Below are positions 33,228 through 44,328 of a stretch of DNA of 64,000 nucleotides, in pieces. How positions within the stretch are numbered: the stretch's first letter is position 1; each line of letters opens with the position of its first letter. Position numbers and translations under genes: made by a program. Source of the stretch: Verticillium longisporum (Eukaryota; Ascomycota; Sordariomycetes; Glomerellales; Plectosphaerellaceae); contig JAETXT010000007.1 in assembly GCA_019188255.1 (NCBI GenBank), forward strand, positions 1,736,001 through 1,800,000, given 5' to 3'. Below the pieces are notes generated by a model. It was not told the DNA's origin. It searched no databases and saw only the letters and a list, made by a program, of their open reading frames with translations.

Positions 33228-35615
33228 ATGCAGTACGTCAGGAGCTCACTGAGTTCCGTGTCCTCGGCATGGAACTCCATCAACCCTGCTACCCTTAGCG
33301 GTGCCATCGACGTCATTGTCGTCGAGCAGGATGACGGCTCCCTCGTTTGCTCTCCTTTCCATGTGCGCTTTGGCAAATTCTCCCTCCTTCGTCCCTATGA
33401 GAAGAAGGTCGAGTTCAAAGTCAATGGCGAAAAGCAACCCTACTCCATGCAGCTCGGCGATGTAGGCGTGGCTTTCTTCGTCTTTGTGACCAATGAAACT
33501 ATCCCAAAGGACTTGCTGAGCTCTCCGTTCGTCTCGCCCTCCTCCAGGCCGCGCTTCGACCCCCAGCACTCGCCCGAGGCTGGACTCCAGGAACCTGATC
33601 TGCTCGACCTCGACGAGCTCAACAGGAAGCCCCGCCGTCCTCCCCCTGCTGTAGTGTACTCCTCGCGCGATCACAGTAAGAAGATGATCGACTCGGTTGC
33701 CACAGATTGACGTGTTCGAGCGCTGACCCTTTGGACTAGCTCTCATCTCCTCGTCCACATCCCCCGAACTGTCGAACGGACGGCCAGCGTCTGGCGACTG
33801 GTCCAGCATGATGCGCCCTCACAGTGACGACATACTGCGCAGATCAGCCCGCTCAACCGACCGCGACCTGACCGATGAGCCCTCCGACGGGCAGAGCCAA
33901 GAAATGTCCGAACGCTCGCACAGTCCACCTCCGCTGGCACCCCGAGAGGCCCTCGAGCGCGCCATAGCCCTTTCGCGGAATCTTGAGGCAGCGAATATCC
34001 CTAGCCAGGTGACCGAGACTGGCGATCTTAAACTCGACATGGCGGGTTTCAAGAGCAGCGAAGAGGAAATCTTCCGCGCCGAGATTGTTGCTCGCAAGAT
34101 TCTCTCCCAGGAACTTGACGGCAACTACGATATCGGCTCCCTCTTTGGCATGGACGAGCACGGTAACATCTGGATCTACAGCAGCGAAGAAGCCAAAGAA
34201 GCTGCGCGCAAGAAGACCATGGCGGCTGGCATTGGCCATGGCCCCACGCCTGCTGCTGATGCCGTCTCCGACCCTGGCTATCAGAGCGACGCTAGCGACG
34301 AGACGACGACGGGGCCGGCTCACTCGCACAGGAGGTCTGAATCTGATGGGGGCCTCCAGACTCCCCTGAGCACCCCGCCAGGTTCGACCGCCGGAGACCC
34401 CAACCTCAATTACGCCAAGACGCTCCGGTTGACTAGCGATCAGCTGAAGGCTCTGGGTCTGAAGCCCGGCGAGAACAGCATGAGCTTCACTGTCAACCGT
34501 GCGACCTGCCAGGCCAACATGTACCTGTGGAGGCATGAGACGCCAGTTGTCATTTCCGACATTGACGGCACCATCACCAAGTCGGACGCCCTCGGTCACG
34601 TCCTCAACATGATCGGACGTGACTGGACGCACGCTGGTGTGGCGAAACTGTACAGCGATATCGCTGCGAATGGTTACAACATCATGTACCTGACCAGTCG
34701 GTCCGTGGGACAGTCCGACACGACGAGAGCGTACCTCGCGGGCATTCAGCAGGAAAACTACAAGGTCCCTCGGGGCCCGACCATTCTGTCCCCTGACCGG
34801 ACCATAGCTGCCCTTCGTCGTGAGGTGTATCTTCGTAAGCCCCATGTGTTCAAGATGGCTACACTTAGAGATATTCGTCACCTGTACGGGCCGGACCAGA
34901 CCCCCTTCTATGCCGGATTCGGCAACCGTCTCACGGACCAGATATCGTACCGAACCGTCGATGTTCCGAGGAACCGCATCTTTACCATCAACTCCAATGC
35001 CGAGGTGTCGCTTGATCTCCTCAGTCTTAACAAGCTGAAACTAAGCTACATCAACATCAACGAGGTCGTGGACCATTTCTTCCCCCTGTCAGCACCCTCA
35101 TCACTGGCGGTGGTGAGGAGTACACCGATTTCAAGTTCTGGAGGAACACGCCCCTCGAACTCGATGAGTTCTCCGCCAGCGATACGGATGACGAAGAAGA
35201 CGACGAGGAGGAGGACGATGAAGAAGATGAAGAAGAAGACGATGACGAGGAGGCCGGCGATGACATGGCTGACAGTTACATCTCGCGTGAATCTATTGAC
35301 GAGTACGCAGACGGACGCGAAAGCATCCTCAGCGACAGCGTCACCGGCGACGACTCCATTATGAAATCTCTGGTGCTCGACGACGAGGACGGCGATGACG
35401 AAGACTCCTTCGAAGACGCCGAAGATGACGGGGACAATGACGACGCACCCGCGAGCCCCGCGCGAACGGAGCGTGAGCGTACTGTCACGGCTGACGAGTC
35501 AACCAACGGTGCCAAGCTGAGCCCGACCTCTGACAAGCCAGTGGTCGAGGACGTTGGCGCCGAGATGATCACAGGGGTAAAGCATCTCACCCAGGAGAAG
35601 CCGGCGTGGAAGTGA
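33228..35615 (+). CDS. Lipin-type phosphatidate phosphatase (apparent frameshift)
   Basis: Two exons, 33228-33675 and 33740-35615. The enzyme (Pah1/Smp2/Ned1 family) dephosphorylates phosphatidic acid to diacylglycerol at the nuclear/ER membrane and controls lipid storage and nuclear envelope growth. The N-terminal lipin domain starts at the initiator with a likely amphipathic helix (MQYVRSSLSSVSSAWNSINP) and includes GAIDVIVVEQDDGSLVCSPFHVRFGKF. The catalytic LNS2 domain has the DxDxT motif in ISDIDGTITKSDALGH and then YNIMYLTSRSVGQ, LSPDRTIAALRREV and FGNRLTDQISYR. The tail is strongly acidic (two Glu/Asp blocks). At 35083-35087 a run of five C appears to lack one base: the family sequence HFFPPV-STLITGGGEEYTDFKFW continues in the next frame. 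Corrected length is 774 residues. Confidence 0.95.
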
Positions 35616-36570
35616 AAGAACCCAGTGCGCTAAATCTAGTTTTGCTCTTACCAGGCTGGTGACGTTTATGATCCCGAGACCGAAAAGACCAAGCAAGTTT
35701 GATGGCAACGTTTTGTTGCGAGCGACGGTGCGGCATTCTATCGAGTGCGTTCCTTCTTGTCTGCGGAGTCGGTACCTCGAAAGGAGGTCTGGGACGAGAT
35801 GTGTATTGGATGAGGCAGGACGAGAGGTGCATAGCGACAGGCGTTGGATTGGTGTTTCTCGACGAGGTAGATCGGGCGAGCGGTTGCTGTTTTTTCATGT
35901 ACAACGGATCCGATAAAAGTCTTGCACAGCGATCAATACACGATACAAAGACAAGGAAGAGATAAAAGTCAATATTAACCGGCTCCATTCAATTTCTTGA
36001 TGGGCTCGTGGCCCTGGGTATATGTGGTACACTTTCTCTACACACGCCCATCCCGTGCTTTGGTTTTCTGTTTCGTTGGCGGTGACGCGCCCACTCTCAA
36101 TACGGACCCCAAGCCCTGTCCATGGGCACAAAGTAAGCCGTAGTGTTGCCCGAAGAAGAGTCCGGCATGTGCGTCTGCTCAACATGAGATGAGCCGTCGT
36201 TCATGAGCTCGTCTGTCTCCAACTCCATGTCGGCCGTAACAGATGTGGCCCTCGCAGCGTGACCCCCAAAATCGAAGGCGCGATTGGCGTTGACTGCCGT
36301 GACGTGGCCATTGAGTGGAACCGCGGTCATGTATGCGTCGCCAGTCGGAAGAGCAAAGGCGCGACGCGCAGCAAGAGCCGGCCCGTGGGCCGCTGCAGTC
36401 GGCTGGACGTATATCGGCCCGTCGCCCTCCGGGTGCAGGTTCCGGCTCATGATGTGGCCCATGACGCGATTGAGAAGCACAGGGCGCAAGCGAGGCGGGT
36501 GAACCAGGTGCTCGTGTCCGAAGCGCCCGGCGTGCGCGGCCGCGGCCGCGGCGGTGAAAGAGCCGTCCTT
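35616..36570. other. Convergent spacer between lipin and TAF9, with an open frame after the TAF9 stop
   Basis: The plus-strand part to about 36090 has the lipin 3' flank and no gene. On the minus strand the frame of TAF9 stays open for 158 codons beyond its TAG, ending at a TGA at 36097. It contains an ATG at 36462 that could start a separate 121-residue protein. The translated stretch is not low-complexity (for example GHIMSRNLHPEGDGPIYVQP and DMELETDELMNDGSSH). Whether it is translated is unknown; see findings. Confidence 0.35.
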
Positions 36571-37509
36571 CTAGCCCGACCCTTCCATCTTGAGGTCCTT
36601 GTCCTCGTCCATCTCGTTGCCGAAGACGTCCTCCATGGTGCCGCCCTCAACGCCCTCGCCGCCGACGTCCTCGTCGTCGTCGTCCTTGATCGTCGTGTTG
36701 GCGCCAGCGCCCGTTTGCTCGACGCCCTCCATGGCGCCGCTGCCGCCGCCGCCGCCGCCGCCGGGGGGCGCCGCCACGGGCACGTCGTCGTCCGAGTCCT
36801 CGTCCATGCCGGCCTCCTCCCACATGTCCTTGGGCCCCCAGCTCGTGCCGCTGAGGACGAAGCGCTCGCTGGGCAGGCGCACGCCCCACTCGTTGGGCGC
36901 GACCTTGGGCAGGGCGACGCGGTTGTGCTCCTTGGCGAGGTCTTGGAGCCAGTCCTTGCTCATGCCGCCGGCGCCGGCGCCGCCGCGGAACTGGTAGCTC
37001 AGGCGCGCGGCGATGGCGAGCTTGACGGCGTTGGCCGACACGGTGGCGTCGCCGCCCGGGCCGGGGAGCGAGGCGGCGCGGGCGCCCGCCGAGGCCGACG
37101 GCTTGGACCCGGCGTGCGTCGTGTAGGGGTCGGCCGAGAGGTGGAGGGCGTCGTTGAGGATCGACGACGTGTGGCGGTAGGCAAAGTCGAGGAGCAGCAG
37201 CGGCACGCGCGACTCGTACGCTGTCACGCCCTGCGAGGTGAGGAGGAGCTCGATCATGCGCGCGTCGCGGGGGCGCGGGGCTGAGGTTGTGGGGGACGCG
37301 GGCGCCTGTTGGCCTTGCTGCTGCTGTTGTTGCTGTTGCTGTTGCTGGTTTTGCTGAGTCGACTGCGATTGTGATGCGTTTGTGGCGGTTTGGGACTGAG
37401 ATGCTGGCGGTTGCGAGTTGGATGCGGTCGCCTGTGTCGCAGGGTTGCTCTGGCTGCCGTTCGAGGAGGCAGGCAGGCCGTTGGTCTGGGGTGCTGTCTG
37501 GGAGGCCAT
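36571..37509 (-). CDS. Transcription initiation factor TFIID subunit 9 (TAF9)
   Basis: Single exon, 312 residues, ending at a TAG. TAF9 is a histone-fold subunit of TFIID and SAGA, pairing with TAF6. The first about 80 residues are serine/glutamine-rich with a polyglutamine tract encoded at about 37315-37345. The histone fold follows: [46 protein letters not shown], then after an insert [18 protein letters not shown]. Next come the conserved TAF9 sequences [27 protein letters not shown] and [15 protein letters not shown]. The C-terminal tail is acidic with a polyglycine stretch. The frame stays open for another 158 codons after the stop. Confidence 0.93.
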   Translation of the reverse strand: MASQTAPQTNGLPASSNGSQSNPATQATASNSQPPASQSQTATNASQSQSTQQNQQQQQQQQQQQGQQAPASPTTSAPRPRDARMIELLLTSQGVTAYESRVPLLLLDFAYRHTSSILNDALHLSADPYTTHAGSKPSASAGARAASLPGPGGDATVSANAVKLAIAARLSYQFRGGAGAGGMSKDWLQDLAKEHNRVALPKVAPNEWGVRLPSERFVLSGTSWGPKDMWEEAGMDEDSDDDVPVAAPPGGGGGGGSGAMEGVEQTGAGANTTIKDDDDEDVGGEGVEGGTMEDVFGNEMDEDKDLKMEGSG

Positions 37510-38745
37510 GGTGGCTGGAGTGGAAGGCGCTGAGAAGATGTGTGATTCGGAGGAGTTTGAAAGGGTTGTTGCAGGAGCTCTTCTTATTACTTCTTGTTAT
37601 GGTAGTTGCTCGAGACGAGCGAAATGGAGAGGGTTGGGTGTCGCGTCGAGCACGGCGGGATGCGACGCGATCGAGGGCGCAGGTCTTCGTTTGTATGTCG
37701 ATGGGTATTTTGTAGATGTATTTCTAGCAGGAGATCCGCGGAGTTTCTCCCATTGAGCGATGTTGGTTGGATTGGTCGCTTTCGGGAGGTCAGACTTGGG
37801 GTTGAGCTTGGAGATGCTTGACCGCAGAAGCGAAGCTGTACCTGCCTTCGCTGAACCAACGGCTCTGGCAAGGCCTCGCTGCTTTAGCCGAGTGGGAGCC
37901 TTACCTCAGCAGATGCATAACCATGACCCGACCATTCAAACCAACAATCTCGATGAGCCGTCTGTATTGTATTAGTTCTATGGGCCATTGTCTTTACCTG
38001 ACTTTAACTTTCATCCAAGCTAGAAAAAGGCACCTTGATTTTTTCTATTTTTTTTTGTTTGAATGACCTCGATATTATAGCGATACTTCTCGAATATCAT
38101 CAAAGTCCAGCAATGGAGCAGTAGAATCTGGAGATGGAGAGAGGCATATGCCCTTCACAATGAACCGTCCATCCGACTTCATTAGTTTTATGCCCTGATA
38201 TGGAGGAAGTCAAGTCTACTATTTTGATTATGCATGCCAGTTATCAGCCATATCTTCATGGCCAGGTAAACAGGAATCTTGCCAAACCGACATGGTAGAG
38301 AAGAATCATGCGTTAAAGCCAAGTCTTCTGGCAGACGCTTTCAGTGACCGACCTAATCCAACTAAACAGTCTCAAGCTCACAACAGAGTAATAGCGGCAA
38401 GGACACTAACCCCTCGACGGCCGGAGGGTTCGGTCGTGGATAATCCGCTCCGTGATACGCACCGACCACACCTTAATCACGGCGCCGGGGTGCGTCGATT
38501 GGGCCTTGGCAAATGGAGGGGCAAAAGACTGCGAAAATGCCCCGCCAAATCGAGTCCGATGCAGGACACTGTGACGCTCACAGTCAACGGCGTCACGCTA
38601 AATATTTTCCTCTATTGACTCACCAACTACCTGGATCTCACGATATATCCCCGGACATTGGTTGACTCGAACACCCGTATTCCTCGTCATCCCACTCCCC
38701 TATCACATCATTGGCTCATCGCCAATCATCCAGACAGCCATAGCC
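37510..38745. promoter_or_regulatory. Divergent promoter between TAF9 and HIS4
   Basis: About 1.2 kb, AT-richer than the coding parts, with no supported gene. The HIS4-proximal end carries Gcn4/CPC1-type boxes, listed separately. Confidence 0.5.
38616..38622 (+). promoter_or_regulatory. Gcn4/CPC1-type box TGACTCA upstream of HIS4
   Basis: A perfect TGACTCA lies 124 bp before the HIS4 start codon, and a TGACTC core follows at 38663-38668. This heptamer is the known site of the bZIP activator of general amino acid control (Gcn4 in yeast, CPC1 in Neurospora), which induces histidine genes on amino acid starvation. Binding here is inferred. Confidence 0.7.
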
Positions 38746-41377
38746 ATGGAGACGACACTGCCCTTCCCGTTCGTCATCAGTGTCGGAACCTTTTCTGAGG
38801 GCCTCACTCGCGAACAGGTATCGGTCCTGGGCGCCCCCTTCTTCGATGCCGACGATAAGACGCTTGCGAGCAACACCGACTTCCAGGCTTACTTTGACGT
38901 CAGTGCTGTTCAATCATACGAGGACATCGTGTCCCTTCTCGACCGCGGTGCGAGGAGAGTCTTTGTGGACACTGAGCGACTCCCCGAGTACGCCGACTTC
39001 AGAGACCGCGTAGCCCCCACAGTTTCAACCCTCGACCTCTCAGCCGCCACATCCAATGGTCTCCTCGTCAAGGACTTTGACCCTTCAAGTTCCCGTGTCG
39101 ACGAATTCGTCAAGCAGGCCAGCGAGAAGAAGCTGACCAACCTGTTCGTCAAGCCCGTATCTGGCACCAACCTCGAAACCTTCATCGAGATTGCCCAGAA
39201 GGCTCACGCCATCCCTATCATTCCCGCAGACGCCCTGACCGTCAACAAGGATGACTCGACCCGCCTCTCACTAGCCAAGGTCATTGCCTCCCTGTGCAAG
39301 TCTGACAGGACTGATGGTCTCCTCCCTACCGTTGTCTGCGACGAGTCGAGCACCGCGCTTGGCCTTGCCTACAGCAGCCAGGAGAGCATTTCCGAAGCCA
39401 TTCGAACACGGACGGGTGTCTACCAGAGCCGTAAGCGCGGACTTTGGTACAAGGGTGCCACATCTGGCGACACCCAGGAGCTGCTCCAGGTCTCCTTGGA
39501 CTGCGACAACGACGCCATCAAGTTTGTCGTCAGGCAAAAGGGACGCTTCTGCCACCTCGAGCAAGATGGCTGCTTTGGCAACTTGACGGGCATCGCCCGT
39601 CTTGAGAAGACCCTCAAGGCCAGGAAAGAGTCTGCCCCTGAGGGTTCCTACACGGCACGCCTTTTCAACGACGAGAAGCTCCTGCGGGCCAAGATCATGG
39701 AGGAGGCCGAGGAGCTGTGTGACGCCAAGACGAAGGACGACGTTGCCTTCGAGGCAGCAGACCTGATTTACTTTGCCCTCACCAAGGCTGTCAGTGCTGG
39801 TGTCAGCGTGGCTGATATCGAGAAGAGCCTTGACGCCAAGGGCTGGAAGGTCAAGAGGAGAAAGGGTGATGCGAAGGGCAAGTGGGCTGAGAAGGAGGGC
39901 ATCAAGACTGATGCGCCAGCTCCAGCCAAGGCCGCCCCAGCGCCTGCTCCTCAGAGCAACGGTGCCAAGTCAGACAAGATCCTCATGCGCCGTTACGATG
40001 CGTCCAAGGTCTCGGCTGCCGAGGTCACCGAGGTCCTGAAGAGGCCATCACAGAAGTCTCCTGAGGCTATTCTCAACATCGTCAAGCCTATCATTGACGA
40101 GGTCCGTTCCGGCGGCGACAAGGCCGTGCTCTCCTACACCCACAAGTTTGAGAAGGCCACATCACTCACCTCGCCTGTCTTGCGGGCACCCTTCCCGGAG
40201 GAGGCCATGAAGCTTTCCGAGGAGTCCATCAAGGCCATTGACATCTCTTTCGAGAACATCCGCAAGTTCCACGCTGCCCAGAAGGAGGACAAGCCCCTCC
40301 ACGTCGAGACGATGCCTGGTGTCGTGTGCAGCCGCATGTCCAGGCCCATCGAGCGCGTCGGTCTCTACATCCCCGGTGGCACAGCTGTCCTGCCCAGCAC
40401 GGCTCTCATGCTCGGTGTCCCCGCCATGGTCGCCGGCTGCAAGAAGATTGTCTTCGCGTCGCCGCCCCGCGCCGACGGCAGCCTGACGCCCGAAATTGTC
40501 TACGTCGCCCACAAGGTTGGCGCCGAGAGCATCGTCCTCGCCGGCGGCGCTCAGGCCGTCGCCGCCCTGGCCTACGGCACAGAGTCGGTCCCCAAGGTCG
40601 ACAAGATCCTCGGACCCGGCAACCAATTCGTGACGGCAGCCAAGATGTTCGTCAGCAACGACACCAACGCCGGCGTCAGCATCGACATGCCCGCCGGCCC
40701 CTCCGAGGTCCTCGTCATCGCCGACGCTGACGCCAACCCGGCCTTTGTCGCCTCCGACCTCCTCTCCCAGGCCGAGCACGGCGTCGACAGCCAGGTCGTC
40801 CTCCTCGCCGTCGACCTGTCCGAGGACAAGCTCCGCGCCATCGAGGACGCGCTCCACGAGCAGGCCGTCGCCCTGCCGCGCGTCGACATTGTCCGCGGCG
40901 CCATCGCCCACTCGGTCACCATCCAGGTCCGCGACGTGGACGAGGCCATGCGCATCAGCAACCACTACGCCCCCGAGCACCTCATCCTCCAGCTCCAGAA
41001 CGCCCCCGACGTCGCCCAGATGGTCATGAACGCCGGCAGCATCTTCATCGGCGAGTGGACCCCCGAGAGCGTCGGCGACTACTCGGCCGGCGTGAACCAC
41101 TCTCTTCGTATGTTTCCCCTCCCCCACCCTTCTGATCTGCCCGACCAGACCTATCGAATCCCCCCCGCCTAACGTTGTTGCAGCCACCTACGGTTTCGCC
41201 AAGCAGTACTCGGGCGTCAACCTCGGCTCTTTCGTCAAGCACATCACGAGCTCGAACCTCACGGCCGAGGGCCTGCGCAATGTCGGCTCGGCCGTCATGC
41301 AGCTGGCCAAGGTCGAGGAGCTCGAGGCTCACAGGCGCGCGGTCGAGATTCGTCTCAACTACCTCGACAAGAAATGA
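38746..41377 (+). CDS. HIS4: Trifunctional histidine biosynthesis protein (PRA-CH, PRA-PH, histidinol dehydrogenase)
   Basis: Two exons, 38746-41107 and 41184-41377, giving 851 residues. One polypeptide carries three activities of histidine synthesis. The N-terminal part holds phosphoribosyl-AMP cyclohydrolase (residues about 220-310, with RTRTGVYQSRKRGLWYKGATSGD, VSLDCDNDA and CH in FCHLEQDG). Then comes phosphoribosyl-ATP pyrophosphohydrolase (about 320-400, EEAEELCDA, EAADLIYFAL). The C-terminal 430 residues are histidinol dehydrogenase (ERVGLYIPGGTAVLPSTALMLG, VAALAYGT, DKILGPGNQFVTAAK, DMPAGPSEVLVIAD, HGVDSQV, HYAPEHL). A linker rich in Ala/Pro/Lys joins them. The intron near the end has donor GTATGT; the last exon encodes PTYGFAKQYSGVNLGSFVK. 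TGACTCA boxes upstream fit control by general amino acid starvation. Confidence 0.97.
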
Positions 41378-41781
41378 CGAATGATGGGAAGCACGAGATA
41401 TGTAGGGGGGGGTAGACTACTGGAGTTTTACTGGGGAATCGTCGTTGTCAGACGATGGCATTTAACTAGAGCTGCAATTACAATCTCATCGTACCTGTCA
41501 CGCTATAGATGTTCCGTCATTTCGACAATGTCCACGCTCATGCTCAACAATTGTCATTCACCAGTCACCATGCACGCCACGGCAGAGATCAACACTCAAA
41601 CATGAGGCGCAAAGGCCCTGCGATTACCAAACAGCTAACACCCCGCATGTCGCCCATCTGTGAACACAAGAGAAGTCTTTATGATACACTAGGCCTGTAA
41701 ACGGCATCTCATACACTCTATTCCTTGGATCGCCTCCGGCCCCCGGCTTCGCTCGCCCGCACTGCTCGCTTTGCACTTGGG
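41378..41781. other. Convergent 3' spacer between HIS4 and MPP beta
   Basis: About 400 bp between two gene ends. A short G run near 41407 and AT-richer sequence are visible, but no gene. Confidence 0.45.
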
Positions 41782-43447
41782 CTACATGGTGTTCCTCAAC
41801 CTCTGGTAGTCGAAGAGACCCTCGATGCTTCCTACCGCGCTGACGGCGATGTCCTGGTCCCAGAGCTTCCTGTTGGCAAAGTCCATGACGTCCTTCTCGG
41901 TGATGGCGTCGATGATGCGCCCTAGCTCGCCGGGGCTGGCGGGGCGGCCGGTGGGGATGAGCAGGCGGCCTATGTCCTCGGCAATGGCGGTGTAGCCGTC
42001 GAGGGACAGGTGGATGAATGCCTTGAGCGGGGCCTTGGCGCGCTCTGACTCGCCCTCGCAGACGTTGGAGGCGAGACGCATCCACTCGCGGATGGCGAAG
42101 TGGACGAGATCGTCGACGCGCTCCTTCTGGTCGGTGACGAGGTAGATACCCCAAAGACTGGTTCTGCTGTTAGCCGTCTGGTTCATTCGTCACGCAAGAA
42201 CTTCCCATCACTCACCCGGTGTCGCTGTAGCTGGTGGAGAAGCTCATGAAGCTGTTGGCCAGGTTGTTGCGGTGGACGAAACCGCTGAGCTTGCTGCCCT
42301 GGTGGGGAGCGTTGCCCATGGCCTTGTCGTAGTTGCCGACGATGGCCTGAGCGACGAGAGCGGTGTAGTAGTCGTCGTCGTTCCAGCTGACACCCTCAAC
42401 AGCAATGGCGATGTTGGCAGTGGGGATCTGGTCGTCACGGACGCGGACATCAGAGCCGATGAAGTCGGCCTTCTGCTTGGACAGGAGGTAGGCCTGGTTG
42501 TGGGGGCTCTGGGCGGGCAGGTTGGAGAAGTTCTTCTCGGCGAGCTCGACGAGCTTCTCGTGGGGCACACCACCGGAGCCAACGAGAACCATGCGGTCAG
42601 CGGTGTAGTTGTTCTTGATGTAGTTGGTGAGCTCGGTGCGGGTGATGTCGCGGATGTTCTGGCGAGGGCCGAGAATAGTGCGGCCGAGGGGCTGGTGCTG
42701 GAAAGCGGTGGCGTGCAGGTGGTCGAAGACGACCTCCTCGAGCTGCTTCTCGACCTCCTCGGACTCGCGGAGGATGACGTCGCGCTCACGCTCAATGGCA
42801 GACTCCTCGAGCTTGGAGTTCTGGAGAATGTCGGAGAGAATGTCGACGCACTGGGGGACATCGGAGTTGAAGGCCTTGGCGAAGTAGACGGTGTTCTCGC
42901 GCTGTGGTTGATGGTCAGCATATTTCGCTCAGGAATTTTGCGTCGTGACGAACCGAGGTGTAGGCGTTCAGGTGGCCACCCATGTTCTCAATCTCGAGCT
43001 CGAGCTGCTGCTGCGTCCTGTTGGAGGTGCCCTATATCGGATATCAGACATTGTTCATCGGGGTTGGCGTTTTGTTTTGATGCGGCTGTACCTTGAAGGC
43101 AAGGTGCTCGAGGAAGTGAGCAGTGCCGTTGTTCTCGTCCGTCTCGGCCCTGGAACCGGCGTCGATCCACATGCCGACAGTCGAGGTCTGGGACCATGGC
43201 GAGTAATCAGTAGCGACCTGTTGGGTATCAAGTCAGAAAAGAGCGTCCAAAGCCATGTCGTCGTCGGCGTCCCCCAATGGAGCCGGAGAAAAGGGAGGCG
43301 TACTGTCAGGCCATTCTTGAGGGTGGTCGTCTGGGTCTTGCCAGGCGCAGGCGAGGCAAAACCTCTCGTCAGAGGAGCGGTCCTGGTGAGCGCCGCCCTG
43401 TTGCGCAGGCCCTGCGAGAGGTTCAAAGCTAGTCTCCGGGACGCCAT
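41782..43447 (-). CDS. Mitochondrial processing peptidase beta subunit
   Basis: Five exons: 43447-43304, 43217-43092, 43031-42954, 42901-42216 and 42157-41782, giving 469 residues. The enzyme cleaves presequences from imported mitochondrial proteins; in Neurospora the same protein is core subunit I of the cytochrome bc1 complex. The first about 30 residues form an arginine-rich presequence. The zinc-binding HxxEH motif appears as [15 protein letters not shown], with the third ligand glutamate expected in the later [17 protein letters not shown] segment. Other family sequences are [40 protein letters not shown] and [15 protein letters not shown]. Intron sizes are 86, 60, 52 and 58 bp, all GT-AG, and phases join cleanly with no frame break. 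Confidence 0.96.
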
Positions 43448-44328
43448 GGCGGAGTTGTGGAGGATCTAGGAGGGAATGAGTGGTTTGACGAAATCTTTCG
43501 ATGAGGTTTCGGCTCGCGGCTCGAAGCTTTCCAATTCTCGCTCTCGCAGTGCTGGAGATTGTTTCTGCCTGGGTTGCGAGGCCACAGTTTGTCCGAATTG
43601 TTCCGGCAAAGGCCGGTTAGGCCATTGGCCAATCGCGCGTGGCGAGTTTGCAACTGCGGGTCTGCCTCGCCTGATCGTGTGAGTCAGCAGCCCCAGGCTG
43701 TGTCGTCACTATTTTCCGGGCAGCATTTTGCTGCGTTAGGCCAGGCGCAGCCCGACAGGCCACCTACAGTACCTACCTACCGACCTAGCAACTAGGGGGC
43801 CATGTTCGCTGAAAGGGGCAACGAACCTGGCATGAGGGCTCATCACTGGCGACGGGCATCTTCATAAATACCTATCAACAGATGATGACGCCAGCTCTCC
43901 CCATATTTTGCCTTTTGAAGATGTTTCATCACTCACTGCACGCTCTCATCATGTGCCCAAACATACTGACACCTTGCCTTTAATACGTGCGTGGCACTGT
44001 ATGGCCTGCAGCAACTGTCATGCATGGTGACCAGGTAAGTCCTACATCGGCCGTACCTGACCGCTGTCCTTGGATGTCCAGCAACTCCTCACATCCCCAA
44101 GGTGCCTAGGTACCTCACCTGTGAACAAATCTCACGTCGTACATCCCGTGCACAAATCAATCATCATCAGCATCCTCCCCACCGGTCAAGTCTTCTTGAC
44201 TACCACCTTGCTCATCTCACGTGAAGAAGGCCCCCCCCTACCGGCCCTTGCTGTCAGCCAACGGGATATCCGGACAAGCCTTGCGCCAGCCACATTGATT
44301 CATCACGTCCTGCACATCAAAGGCCAAA
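43448..44328. promoter_or_regulatory. Divergent promoter between MPP beta and raffinose-synthase-like gene
   Basis: An 881 bp spacer. CCTACAGTACCTACCTACCGACCTAG at 43765-43790 lies about 320 bp before the peptidase start, and GGTGCCTAGGTACCTCACC at 44101-44119 lies about 210 bp before the other gene. Both belong to the recurring CCTAGG/ACCTACC motif. No gene is supported. Confidence 0.45.

Noticed and set aside
36259..37284. Plus-strand open frame of 341 codons opposite TAF9
   Set aside because: Composition is a shadow of the TAF9 coding strand; no domain and no splice logic.
40162..41187. Minus-strand open frame of 341 codons opposite HIS4
   Set aside because: Antisense shadow of the histidinol dehydrogenase part, with Asp/Gly/Val-rich repetitive composition.
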